Assembly (NCBI GenBank): GCA_026386795.1
Contig: JAPLMU010000126.1
Location: 1-64,000, forward strand
Origin: Planctomycetota bacterium
GTDB lineage: Bacteria; Planctomycetota; Phycisphaerae; Phycisphaerales; SM1A02
Length of the DNA stretch: 64,000 bases
Reading direction: 5' to 3'
The stretch's first letter is position 1, and the number at the start of each line of letters is the position of its first letter. Shown here in pieces: positions 29,941 through 38,817 of this stretch. A program made the translations under genes and the position numbers. The notes beneath the pieces are model-generated. The model searched no databases and had not been told where the DNA came from. It saw nothing but the letters and a program-made list of their open reading frames with translations.

Positions 29941-31905
29941 ATGCGCGATCGCACCATCCAGATCCTTTCGGTTCTCGCAGCCGTGGCAGCGCTATTCACT
30001 GCATCCGCGCTGCTGCCGCGCATCGTTGCGGCAAGTGATGAAGGCAAGTTGCGCTACACCGATGTTTCGGTGGAGGGCGCACCGCCAATCGTTGCCATCG
30101 GCGCGGCAGTGGGTGCATTGCGCGGTCTCGTCGTGGATTATTTATGGATTCGCCTGCAACAGATGCGCGAAACCTCGCAGTTCTACGACGCGCGCCGATT
30201 GGCTGATCTCATCACCAAGTTGCAACCTCGTTTCGGCGAAGTATGGGCATTCCACGGTCACAACTTGGCGTACAACCTTTCGGTAATGACCAGCACGCCT
30301 GAGGAGCGCTGGAAGCTCGTCAATGAAGGCATTGACTTGGTTCGCAACAAGGGCATTCGCTACAACCCAAATGACCTGATTCTTTACAAGGAATTGGGTG
30401 GGTGGTTTGCGCACAAGATTGACGGCCTCAGCGATGACGCGCATCTCTATTACAAGCGCGAATTTGCTAAGGAGTGGCACCTGCTTCTTGGTGAGCCACC
30501 GCCTGGCTCCGAGGATCGCGCCGCATGGCTGCAGGCGATTGTCGATGCTCCAGACACCTACGAGGAACTGATAGCGCGCGAACCCGACGTTGCCACAATG
30601 CTTGCGACGCTTGAGGCGAAGATGCGCGTGTTCGACCCGAAGTACAAAGTGAAGTTGGACCGCGACTTCCTGTTCACGCACGGGCGCTGGCACTCGGTGC
30701 GAACTGGTGCGGGTTACGCCAAGCTCTTCAATCTGCAGGATCAATTCCGTCGCCGGGATCCGGTGTATGCATCGGTGGACGATGTCTTCTCAGATCCAGC
30801 GAACGCCAAGGCGATTGATCAGTTGGTGACGTTCCTCCGTAAACGTGTGCTTATTGACGATTACAACATGGATCCCGCGCGCATGGCTCGCTACACGCGT
30901 GAGTTTGGTCCATTTGACTGGAGACATCCGCAGTCGCATGCGTTCTACTGGTCAAAGATGGGCGCAGAAATTGGCTCAGAGCGCTACAACAATGACGAGG
31001 ACATCTACCGGATCCTCAATGATGATCGCACAACCATTCAGGCTATGCAGGCGCTCGCTCACTCTGGGCTGATGCGCGTCGATCCGTTCTCAACCGACAA
31101 CCCAACACGGCTCTATGACATTCGTTGGATCAAGGCTATTGATCGCTATTTCCGCGAGCTGTACAGCAAGCATTTCAAAGCACGCGGCGGTGGTCCGGAC
31201 ACTTTTGTTGACTTCTATGAGAACTTCATGGCGCAGGCAGTGCGCGAGCTCTATCACGCAGGTGAGGCAGAGGAGGCGCAGAAGCTCCTTGATGAGCTCG
31301 ACAAATTATGCGGTCGCGGTGGCTTGATCCCAAACAATAAATATGTTGCTCCCCTCGATGTATTCGTGCGCAACGCGACATTCGGCGATTATGAGATGGT
31401 TCCCGATGTGGCGCGCACGGATGTCGCGGCCATCCTTCGTCGCGGTTTCTTGGAGGGATACTTGGTCGGCAAGAAGAAGGTGCTTGATGATGCGTTGGTG
31501 TATGCGCGCGATCTCACTGAGTACTTCCGTACCAACCGATTCACTGACTTTCGTACCAAGATGGGTGACGCGCGCCTCGCTGATTTGATTGGATCGCTCG
31601 AGCGCAGCGTTGAAGATGTTCTTGTGAGCATCATGCAGGACGGCTCGCTTCCGCTTGTTGACCGGCTCACGGTGTACAACCGCCTGCCGGAAGATCAGCG
31701 CGCCATGGTCTACGACTCAGCACGCGCGCGCATTGAGGCGGATCTGGCAGCGAGCCCGCTTGGCTCGGGCGGCGCGAAGGCGGAGAATCTGTTCCCAGAG
31801 CCGCCGAACATGGATGCCTACCGCGCCCGCAAGGCGGAGCGCGAGAGCAAGCGCGCGGCTGAGGACAAGGCGCGCCAAGAAGGTTCGATGGACCGCAAGC
31901 GCTGA
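29941..31905 (+). CDS. Conserved membrane-anchored protein with TPR-like helices, unknown function
   Basis: N-terminal TM helix; LVVDYLWIRLQQMRETSQFYDARRLADLITKLQPRFGEVWAFHGHNLAYNLS TPR-like; 3 nt after the permease. Confidence 0.65.
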   Translation: MRDRTIQILSVLAAVAALFTASALLPRIVAASDEGKLRYTDVSVEGAPPIVAIGAAVGALRGLVVDYLWIRLQQMRETSQFYDARRLADLITKLQPRFGEVWAFHGHNLAYNLSVMTSTPEERWKLVNEGIDLVRNKGIRYNPNDLILYKELGGWFAHKIDGLSDDAHLYYKREFAKEWHLLLGEPPPGSEDRAAWLQAIVDAPDTYEELIAREPDVATMLATLEAKMRVFDPKYKVKLDRDFLFTHGRWHSVRTGAGYAKLFNLQDQFRRRDPVYASVDDVFSDPANAKAIDQLVTFLRKRVLIDDYNMDPARMARYTREFGPFDWRHPQSHAFYWSKMGAEIGSERYNNDEDIYRILNDDRTTIQAMQALAHSGLMRVDPFSTDNPTRLYDIRWIKAIDRYFRELYSKHFKARGGGPDTFVDFYENFMAQAVRELYHAGEAEEAQKLLDELDKLCGRGGLIPNNKYVAPLDVFVRNATFGDYEMVPDVARTDVAAILRRGFLEGYLVGKKKVLDDALVYARDLTEYFRTNRFTDFRTKMGDARLADLIGSLERSVEDVLVSIMQDGSLPLVDRLTVYNRLPEDQRAMVYDSARARIEADLAASPLGSGGAKAENLFPEPPNMDAYRARKAERESKRAAEDKARQEGSMDRKR

Positions 31906-31920
31906 TGTAGCCTTCGCGCC

Positions 31921-32525
31921 ATGCGCACGCCTCCTCCTGCAATTCTGGCTATTGGGAAGAACTACGCGGACCACGTTGCCGAAATGGGTGGCAAGGCGCC
32001 GGACGCATTGGTGATGTTCATGAAGAACCCATCGTCCGTATGTGCCGATGGTGACGCGATCGTCATTCCATCCATCTGCGATGAGCACGGTCCGCAGGTT
32101 GACTTCGAAGGCTGTCGGTCATCGGCGGTTACGCGGTGGCGAACGATGTCACTGCACGTTGGTGGCAGCGCGAGGGTGGTGGCGGCCAGTTTTGCCGCGG
32201 CAAGGGCTTTGACACATTCTGCCCGATCGGTGCGATCACACCAACGGCTGCGATCCCGGATCCGCAGGCACTCCGTATTGTCACTCGGCTCAACGGGGTG
32301 GTGATGCAGGATGCTTCGACATCCATCATGTTGCACTCCGTGGCGCGGATTGTCTCGGAGCTTTCGCGTGGCACGACGCTTCGAGCTGGCACGGTGATTC
32401 TCACCGGAACGCCATCCGGCGTCGGATTTGGCCGTACCCCTCAGGTGTTCTTGAAGGCAGGCGACGTTGTGGAAATTGAAATCGCGGGCGTCGGTCGGAT
32501 CAGCAATCCGGTGCAACATGCCTGA
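31921..32525 (+). pseudogene. Fumarylacetoacetate hydrolase family protein, disrupted by internal deletion/frame change
   Basis: Frame 1 gives MRTPPPAILAIGKNYADHVAEMGG...PQVDFEG; frame 3 resumes as LSVIGGYAVANDVTARWWQ...ILTGTPSGVGFGRTPQVFLKAGDVVEIEIAGVGRISNPV; about 20 residues of the family core missing near 32110-32120. Confidence 0.8.
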
Positions 32526-32745
32526 GCGCAGTCACGCAGCACGCGCATGTATCGGCGCAATTCATTTCTACCAACGCCGTATCGCATGGATCACACGCGG
32601 CTGGTGCCGCTTCCATCCTTCGTGCTCGGTGTACGCAGTCGAAGCCATCGAGCGTCACGGCGCGGTGCGCGGATCATGGCTTGCGAGTTGCAGAATCGCG
32701 CGATGCAATCCGTGGGGCGGATGCGGCCACGACCCAGTGCCGTGA
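32518..32745 (+). CDS. yidD: Membrane protein insertion efficiency factor
   Basis: FHPSCSVYAVEAIERHGAVRG...RIARCNPWGGCGHDPVP. Confidence 0.93.
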   Translation: MPERSHAARACIGAIHFYQRRIAWITRGWCRFHPSCSVYAVEAIERHGAVRGSWLASCRIARCNPWGGCGHDPVP

Positions 32746-32768
32746 TGACTGATGATGTGTGGTGCTGA

Positions 32769-33146
32769 TTACGGCTGATCCACATGCGGTGGGATTAATG
32801 CATGCAGCGCGCGCGCCGACTGATCCAAGGCGTTCCGATACCGTTCAGCGTCCCACTCTTCATGGCGGCGCGCGACCAACACAAGATCGAGTCCCGTTGG
32901 CAGCTCATGTTGCAGCGCGCGGAATGCCTCGCGCAGGAGGCGCTTCAATCGGTTGCGCGCAACAGCATTGCCCACCTTGCGGGAAACGCTCAACCCGATG
33001 CGCGTGATCGGCAGCCCATTGCGGGCCGCGTAGACGATGATCCCGCCGCAGTCCTGACGGCGCCGCAGCGCATAGGCACGGTCGAAGTCCTCGCCGCGTT
33101 TGACGTGTAGGAGGGCCGGGAATCGTAGATTTCCGCTTGGAGGCAT
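32769..33146 (-). CDS. rnpA: Ribonuclease P protein component
   Basis: ARNGLPITRIGLSVSRKVGNAVARNRLKRLLREAFR; start placed at MPPSGNLRF. Confidence 0.92.
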   Translation of the reverse strand: MPPSGNLRFPALLHVKRGEDFDRAYALRRRQDCGGIIVYAARNGLPITRIGLSVSRKVGNAVARNRLKRLLREAFRALQHELPTGLDLVLVARRHEEWDAERYRNALDQSARALHALIPPHVDQP

Positions 33147-33189
33147 CGGAGGAGGGTACCGGGGCGGGGGTGCGCATATTCTCGGCTCT

Positions 33190-33217
33190 TTGCGGTTGCG
33201 CGGGGCAGGGCTATACT
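33190..33217 (+). promoter_or_regulatory. Predicted promoter of rpoZ (TTGCGG-16-TATACT)
   Basis: -10 TATACT at 33212-33217, -35-like TTGCGG at 33190-33195. Confidence 0.5.
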
Positions 33218-33291
33218 GCTCGGCTCGCGATTGGGCGGTGCCCTCCGCGTTTGGTCCACGCACATTCGGTCATTCCCATCGGAGCCTGCTC

Positions 33292-33516
33292 GTGATTGAC
33301 GCATTGAAGAGCGATGAAATCGTCCAAAAGCTTGGTGGTCGTTTCAAGTTGACCGCCCTGATCCAGCGTCGCCTCGGCGAACTCGTTGACGGCGCCCGTC
33401 CGCTCGTTGAGCGTAATGGTCGCACGGACTTCGAGGTTGTCATCGATGAGATCGTGCACGAGAAGATCACCATTGACTGGGAGGCGAGCGGGCTCGAGGC
33501 TCCGCCGCGTCGCTGA
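33292..33516 (+). CDS. rpoZ: DNA-directed RNA polymerase omega subunit
   Basis: VIDALKSDEIVQKLGGRFKLTALIQRRLGELVDGARP; GTG start. Confidence 0.82.
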   Translation: MIDALKSDEIVQKLGGRFKLTALIQRRLGELVDGARPLVERNGRTDFEVVIDEIVHEKITIDWEASGLEAPPRR

Positions 33517-33593
33517 CTTCGCATTCAGATCGGAGCGCTCCGGATTGACCGGTGCCCCGATCCCGCGCATACTGTCTTTGTCCCGTTCCACCC

Positions 33594-33680
33594 GGAGAGG
33601 TGCCTGAGCGGTTGAAGGGACTAGTCTCGAAAACTAGCAGCGGGCTTGCCTGCTCGTGGGTTCGAATCCCACCCTCTCCG
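33594..33680 (+). tRNA. tRNA-Ser (anticodon CGA)
   Basis: 87 nt; acceptor GGAGAGG/CCTCTCC, anticodon stem CTAGT/ACTAG with loop CTCGAAA, long variable arm, GGTTCGAATCC T-arm; no encoded CCA. Confidence 0.96.
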
Positions 33681-33684
33681 CTTC

Positions 33685-33713
33685 GCTCGCCCCGCAATCA
33701 TCGCGGGGCGAGC
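33685..33713 (+). terminator. Intrinsic terminator after tRNA-Ser
   Basis: GCTCGCCCCGC-aatcatc-GCGGGGCGAGC followed by ttgctttt. Confidence 0.8.
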
Positions 33714-33765
33714 TTGCTTTTGTATTGGGCTGCCATGATGCAGCGACGCGTCTCGTGATGTCTCG

Positions 33766-34623
33766 TCAGAGCCGCGTCGCTTGTGTGTCGCGAATCCATC
33801 CAGAGCGGCCGTCAGGAAGTTCGATGCGCAGCCAATCCGGGCGCACTTCGATCACCGTGCTCTCGACTCCCGGTCCAAGCGTCTCAACGAATGCGGGTTC
33901 GAATCCATCACCGTTGCCCTTACGGAGCGTGACGCCAGTCTCCACCAACACTGCGCGCGGGCGGCTGATATGGATGTACTCGTCGGCGATCGCGCTGCCG
34001 CCGAAGAGTGTTGTTCCACACAGTAGCGAGACGATCGTAATGCGCCATCCAGCTTTCGATTTCGTGCCCGCACCGCCGCGCTGTATGGCGGGACGGATGA
34101 GCCATGCGGCAAGAGCACCCCAGAAACCAAGCCAGCACAGCCAACCCAGCGTGAGCCGAATTGACCGGGGCACCACGTGCCACCAGAGTGCCACGGAATC
34201 CACAAGCAGTGTGCCGCCCGTTCGTTCGAATGAACTCTTCACGCCGGCGCGCGCGCGTGCCAGGTTGTGTTCAAGGTCGGAATCACCGGGCATGAAGCGC
34301 TCGGCGCGCAAGTATGCGGCGATCGCGTGACCGATGTCGCCAGATTCCATGTAGGCATTGCCGAGGTTGAATTCAAGTGGTCCGTTCTCGGCGCCCGCCG
34401 CGCGGATTCGTTCCCAAAGCTTGGTACTTTCGCGGAATGCGTCGAGGCTTGCGGCAGCATCAGTGCGTCGAAGTTGGACTCCGCGCTCATAGGCAACCTG
34501 CGCATCACGCGCTGCGCCGAGTGAACGGTCGTAATCAGTAGCGGATGCTTTCGATCCACTCAGTGCAGCCATCACGATGCACAGTACTACGCCAAATTTC
34601 ATGAACCAATTGGACCAATTCAT
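33766..34623 (-). CDS. BatE-like TPR protein with C-terminal SH3-like domain
   Basis: TPR region (LEFNLGNAYMESGDIGHAIAAYLRAERFMPGDSDLEHNLARAR), two TM helices, SH3 tail (LRIELPDGRSGWIRD). Confidence 0.8.
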   Translation of the reverse strand: MNWSNWFMKFGVVLCIVMAALSGSKASATDYDRSLGAARDAQVAYERGVQLRRTDAAASLDAFRESTKLWERIRAAGAENGPLEFNLGNAYMESGDIGHAIAAYLRAERFMPGDSDLEHNLARARAGVKSSFERTGGTLLVDSVALWWHVVPRSIRLTLGWLCWLGFWGALAAWLIRPAIQRGGAGTKSKAGWRITIVSLLCGTTLFGGSAIADEYIHISRPRAVLVETGVTLRKGNGDGFEPAFVETLGPGVESTVIEVRPDWLRIELPDGRSGWIRDTQATRL

Positions 34624-36446
34624 CGTGCGTCCCCCTTCGCGGTACGCAGGCGCGCTGCGTCGAGTGAATCGATCGCGCGCTGAGCTTCGGCAGCAAGTTC
34701 GGCGGGAGCGGCAGCCCCGGCATAGCGGGCACGATCACAGTGCCCAAGGAACTCAGCGATGCGGGTACGGAGTTCATGATTCACACCGGCAGTCGCCAGC
34801 ACGCGTTCAAGGTCCCCGCGCGTGAGCGTTCCTGCTGGGCGGCCCGTCATGTCTTCTACAAATCCGGTGATGGCTCCGGCAAGTCCGGCTGCGTCGGTTG
34901 CCGCGCGGAGACGACCGTCGGCAGTGCGGCGCGCCCGGCTGCGACGTGAGAGACCGCCGTCGCGCGCGTGCCTTGCCCGGTGCCAACGGACGGCGAGTGC
35001 GCCCGCGGCGGCAATGGGTGGGACGAAGAGGCCCGCTAGTTCGAGTGGCCCCGTGCTCAGCCGTTCGTCTGCAAGCAGCGCATCGGTGACCGGCCGATTT
35101 GCTACCAAGCCGCTCTGCACTTCGGTCAGTTGCGTTCCTGGTGTTGACGCATCGTTCCCAGTCGCACCAGCGCCGCTGACGATCTTTGAGAGATCCATCT
35201 GATTGGCGGGAGTGACTGTGATCGGAACCGGCTGGCTACGACTCACAACATATTTGCGATTCTGCGGGTCAAACGCGCTGTATTCGATCGGCGGGATCGC
35301 GGCTGTTCCGGCGCGCAGGGGTCGCACAGTGACGGTAAATCGCTTGGTGCTGCCACTGACGACTCCGGAAAGCGGCTCATTTGGAACTCGGAACTCTCGG
35401 GCGAGCGTGGCGTCGGCTGCGAGGGCGGGGGGCTGCAGCGTTTCGAGATTCGCGCCGCCGCGGATATCGGTGATCGCAAGTGTCAGCGTCACAGGATCGC
35501 CGACAGCAACAGTCGTTGGCTTGGCGGTGACGGCAATCGCGAATGCACCCACCGCACCGCTAAATGAAGCAGGTCGGTCAATCTCCGGAAGAGGAAGAAT
35601 GGTCACGCCCGATGCAGTCGCCGTTATCGAGAGCGGCCGTGATTCGCTGATCGTGAGTTGGCGATCAAGAAAGAGGTTCTGCACTTCACGCAGCGCAAGC
35701 GGATACGTCATGCGAATGCGGACCGTGCCGATTTCCGGTGCACCTGTCTTCGGCGGCCACGTGCGGCGCGTCAATTCATAGTTGAAGTATGTGTCACCAT
35801 TCCGAATTTCCTGCTGCGCACGCGGCGCGGCGTTACGCTGCCTGAGTTCGCCGACTTGCTGCTCAAAGACGCCCCATTCGCTGCCCTGTAGATCAACGAG
35901 TTGCCACATCTGTGACTCGTTCAATTGACCGTACGTGGCATCCTTGTAGGCGCGAACGCTGATCCGAAGAATCAGGTCGAGCGGCTGACCAACATAGCCC
36001 TCAGCCGGCAGGCCAATGACTTCAGCGGAAAGAAGGTTGCCAGCGTCACTCTTCAAGACTTGAACGCGCTGCGGCTTGCTGCGGATTTCCTTTCCGTCAA
36101 CCTCCACAGAGAGCGCGGGAATGTCGATGCTGCCTGCTCGTTCGGGCGTGATTTCGACTGCGTAGGTCACCGTGGACGAATTGCGCACGCGACCGTTGCG
36201 TAGTTCGGTCATGGACTGCCGGCCGCGTTCGATCACACGAACTGTTGCGCCAGCGATTTCCGGAGCGACCGGCGGCTTCACATCACCGGCATCGGTGACT
36301 TCGATGGTCACCAGTATCGGTGCGCCTTCGTATGCATTGCCCTCCGGCATGCGGAAGTGCGCGTCTCCCGCGGCGGCGGTTCGCAGCAGGGAGAGGGAGA
36401 GGCAGAGGAGGATGGCGAGGATCGTTACACGCATTCGGGTGATCAC
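34620..36446 (-). CDS. BatD-like protein
   Basis: Signal peptide; repeated beta domains with PALSVEVDGKEIRSKP, FDPQNRKYVVSRSQPVPITV; ATGA overlap chain with neighbours. Confidence 0.82.
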   Translation of the reverse strand: MITRMRVTILAILLCLSLSLLRTAAAGDAHFRMPEGNAYEGAPILVTIEVTDAGDVKPPVAPEIAGATVRVIERGRQSMTELRNGRVRNSSTVTYAVEITPERAGSIDIPALSVEVDGKEIRSKPQRVQVLKSDAGNLLSAEVIGLPAEGYVGQPLDLILRISVRAYKDATYGQLNESQMWQLVDLQGSEWGVFEQQVGELRQRNAAPRAQQEIRNGDTYFNYELTRRTWPPKTGAPEIGTVRIRMTYPLALREVQNLFLDRQLTISESRPLSITATASGVTILPLPEIDRPASFSGAVGAFAIAVTAKPTTVAVGDPVTLTLAITDIRGGANLETLQPPALAADATLAREFRVPNEPLSGVVSGSTKRFTVTVRPLRAGTAAIPPIEYSAFDPQNRKYVVSRSQPVPITVTPANQMDLSKIVSGAGATGNDASTPGTQLTEVQSGLVANRPVTDALLADERLSTGPLELAGLFVPPIAAAGALAVRWHRARHARDGGLSRRSRARRTADGRLRAATDAAGLAGAITGFVEDMTGRPAGTLTRGDLERVLATAGVNHELRTRIAEFLGHCDRARYAGAAAPAELAAEAQRAIDSLDAARLRTAKGDAR

Positions 36447-37771
36447 CAGTCCTTGATCGGCTTACGGCCGCGCGCGGCTTCGGCCTGCACTTTGCGCTCC
36501 TGCGCGGCGCGTCGTTCGTGCTCGCGATCGCGCACCGACTGCAGGAGGCGGTCAGCCTGATCCTTGGTCATTTGACCATCCTTTGGCTGCCCCGGCTCGC
36601 CAGGCTTCGGCTCCTCTGGAGGCTTCTGATCTTCAGGGGACTTTGCGTCCTGATCCTTCTTGTCGTCCTTGTCCTTCTTGTCGCCTTGATCCTTCTTGTC
36701 GCCCTGATCCTTCTTGTCGCCTTGATCCTTCTTGTCGTCTTGATCCTTCTTGTCGTCCTGGTCCTTCTTGTCGTCCTTGTCCTTCTTGTCGGCCTGGTCC
36801 TTTTTGTCGCCCTGGTCCTTTTTGTCGCCCTGGTCCTTTTTGTCGCCTTGATCCTTCTTGTCGCCTTGGTCCTTCTTGTCGTCCTTGTCCTTCTTGTCGC
36901 CCTGATCCTTCTTGTCGTCCTTCTTCTGCTGCTCGTCTTGCTTCTTCTTCAGCTCTTCGAGGGCGCGAATGAGGCGCAGGCTCTGCTCCGCGTTTGCGCG
37001 GGATTCTTGATCAGCGGGGTTCGCGTAGGCCGCGTCTTTGAATCCTCCAAGACTCTTGTTGGCATCGGCAATCGCTTGCTTCAGTGCCTCGGGATCGATC
37101 TTGGCCTCGGGATCGATCTTTGCCTCGGGGCCTTCTTTCGCCTCGCCAGTCGCTGCAGTGCGCTGCTCGTCAAGCATGCGCTGCGCGGCTTCGGCCTGCG
37201 TTCGCGTTGCGCTGTAGAAACTGGCAGCGCGGTTGTATAGGCTCGATGCACTCAGCGCAGCGTCGGTATGTTCGCCGTTCGATGCTGCATTGCTTGCTCG
37301 CGCGAACGCCTTGGCGGCATCCTGGAACTTGCCTGCTTTGTAGAGCGAAACACCCATGTTGTACGCAGCGTCGGCGGCATCAGGCCGTGCCGCGAGCGCG
37401 GCTTCGTATGCGGCGGCAGCGCCGGCAAAGTCACCGCTCTGATGCGCTGCCTCGCCCGCGCGAACGGCGCTGCGGAAATCAACTGGTTCATGCGCCGTCT
37501 CAGGCGCGCGAACCTTCTCGCTCTGTTGCCCACCGTCTTGCCCGTTGCCTTGCGCCGCGGGCATTGCTGCCCCAGGCGCACTCTTCGCGCCTGCCATCGG
37601 CGGAGTCTGTCGCGCGGCCGCTGGTGCACTCTTCGCGCCTCCCATCGGCGCATCCGCCCGCCCAGCATCCGCCCGAGGTGCGTTCTGCCGCGTCGTGGGA
37701 TTCACTTGACCGAACGCGTGGAGCGCAATCGAGGCCACCAGACCCAATGCAATCGCTGTAGTCCGATTCAT
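36443..37771 (-). CDS. BatC-like TPR protein with KKDQGD low-complexity region
   Basis: TPR (DAAYNMGVSLYKAGKFQDAAKAFARA) plus 15 hexapeptide repeats; start at internal Met. Confidence 0.82.
   Translation of the reverse strand: MNRTTAIALGLVASIALHAFGQVNPTTRQNAPRADAGRADAPMGGAKSAPAAARQTPPMAGAKSAPGAAMPAAQGNGQDGGQQSEKVRAPETAHEPVDFRSAVRAGEAAHQSGDFAGAAAAYEAALAARPDAADAAYNMGVSLYKAGKFQDAAKAFARASNAASNGEHTDAALSASSLYNRAASFYSATRTQAEAAQRMLDEQRTAATGEAKEGPEAKIDPEAKIDPEALKQAIADANKSLGGFKDAAYANPADQESRANAEQSLRLIRALEELKKKQDEQQKKDDKKDQGDKKDKDDKKDQGDKKDQGDKKDQGDKKDQGDKKDQADKKDKDDKKDQDDKKDQDDKKDQGDKKDQGDKKDQGDKKDKDDKKDQDAKSPEDQKPPEEPKPGEPGQPKDGQMTKDQADRLLQSVRDREHERRAAQERKVQAEAARGRKPIKDW
36644..36913. repeat. 18-bp coding minisatellite, 15 units (hexapeptide KKDxxD)
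   Basis: Units such as gtcgcctt/ctgatccttctt repeated without interruption; encodes (KKDQGD/KKDKDD/KKDQDD)n on the minus strand. Confidence 0.93.
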
Positions 37772-38817
37772 TGCGCACCATCCTCCGTCTTGGGCGCGCG
37801 GCGCGCTGGGATGACGCTTCCAACAAGGAGGAAGACAAATGCGAGTCCAGCAAACCACTGGAAGCGCGGGGTGCGACGCGTGACCGTTGCATCTTCAAAT
37901 TCCTTGCGTTCAAGCGCGCCGACAGTCTGCGCGTAGGCACGTGCCATATCAACGCGACCAGTTCCGGCTGGAATGAATGCGCCGCCACCTGCAAGCGCGG
38001 TCTCGCGGAGGACGCGCTCGTCCATCTTGCTCCACACTTCCTGACCGTCGTAGACGAGGTATTGAACCCCGTCCTTGGTGCGAGATTCCGGAATGCGCGC
38101 GCCTTCCCGGGAGTCCCCGATTCCAACTGCATACACATGCACTCCGTTCTTCTCGAGTACGGCCTTTGCAGTGGCAATTGGATCGGCATCGCCGGTGTCG
38201 AGGTCTTCGCCGTCCGAGAGGATGATGATGGCGCGGCTTCCAGCAGATGCCGGCGGGAAACTCGCGGCCGCGAGTGCAATGGCGTTCGCCAATGCGGTGC
38301 CGCCGCGCGCACCGGAAAGTGGAACGAGTTCCCCGAGCGTGGTACGGAATGCCCCGTAATTCAGAGTGAGTGGAACGCGCATCGCCGCAGTACCAGCGAA
38401 TTCAACCAGTCCGATGCGGTCCCCGCCAAGGGACTCCACGGTCTCCTCTACAAATTGCCGCGCGCGTGAAAGGCGGTCAGGCGTTGCATCTTGCGCGGTC
38501 ATTGACCGGCTGACATCCATAACGAAGAAGACATCTGCGCCGCGGCGCTTCACCTCTTCAACTTGAGCGCCCCAGCGCGGGTCCATCAGTGCAGGAACCA
38601 ATGCCGCCAGCGCAGCCAGCGCCAGCACAGCACGCACGAAAGGCCGCGCTGCATTGGCACGCGGCGCGATGGAACGCAAGAGCGGCGCATCAGCAAACGA
38701 AGCGATAGCGCGCGCGCGTCCGCGCGTTCGGATGACTACAAGCACCACCAGTGCAAGCACTGCCCAGATCCAATTCAGTGCTGCAGGATTGGCAAACATG
38801 AAGTCCATGGGATTCAT
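37768..38817 (-). CDS. BatB-like von Willebrand factor A membrane protein
   Basis: MIDAS motif DVSRSMTAQD, RIGLVEFAGTA, IILSDGEDLDTGD; TM helices at both ends. Confidence 0.87.
   Translation of the reverse strand: MNPMDFMFANPAALNWIWAVLALVVLVVIRTRGRARAIASFADAPLLRSIAPRANAARPFVRAVLALAALAALVPALMDPRWGAQVEEVKRRGADVFFVMDVSRSMTAQDATPDRLSRARQFVEETVESLGGDRIGLVEFAGTAAMRVPLTLNYGAFRTTLGELVPLSGARGGTALANAIALAAASFPPASAGSRAIIILSDGEDLDTGDADPIATAKAVLEKNGVHVYAVGIGDSREGARIPESRTKDGVQYLVYDGQEVWSKMDERVLRETALAGGGAFIPAGTGRVDMARAYAQTVGALERKEFEDATVTRRTPRFQWFAGLAFVFLLVGSVIPARRAPKTEDGAQ

Noticed and set aside
33594-33713. tRNA-Ser plus hairpin as an integration (att) site for a mobile element
   Set aside because: No integrase, no direct repeat of the tRNA 3' end and no shift in gene content nearby; the hairpin is an ordinary terminator.
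36518-37240. 240-aa plus-strand ORF full of LVLLVALILLVAL, resembling a membrane protein
   Set aside because: It is the antisense reading of the KKDQGD repeat in batC; no ribosome-binding site and fully inside a supported gene.
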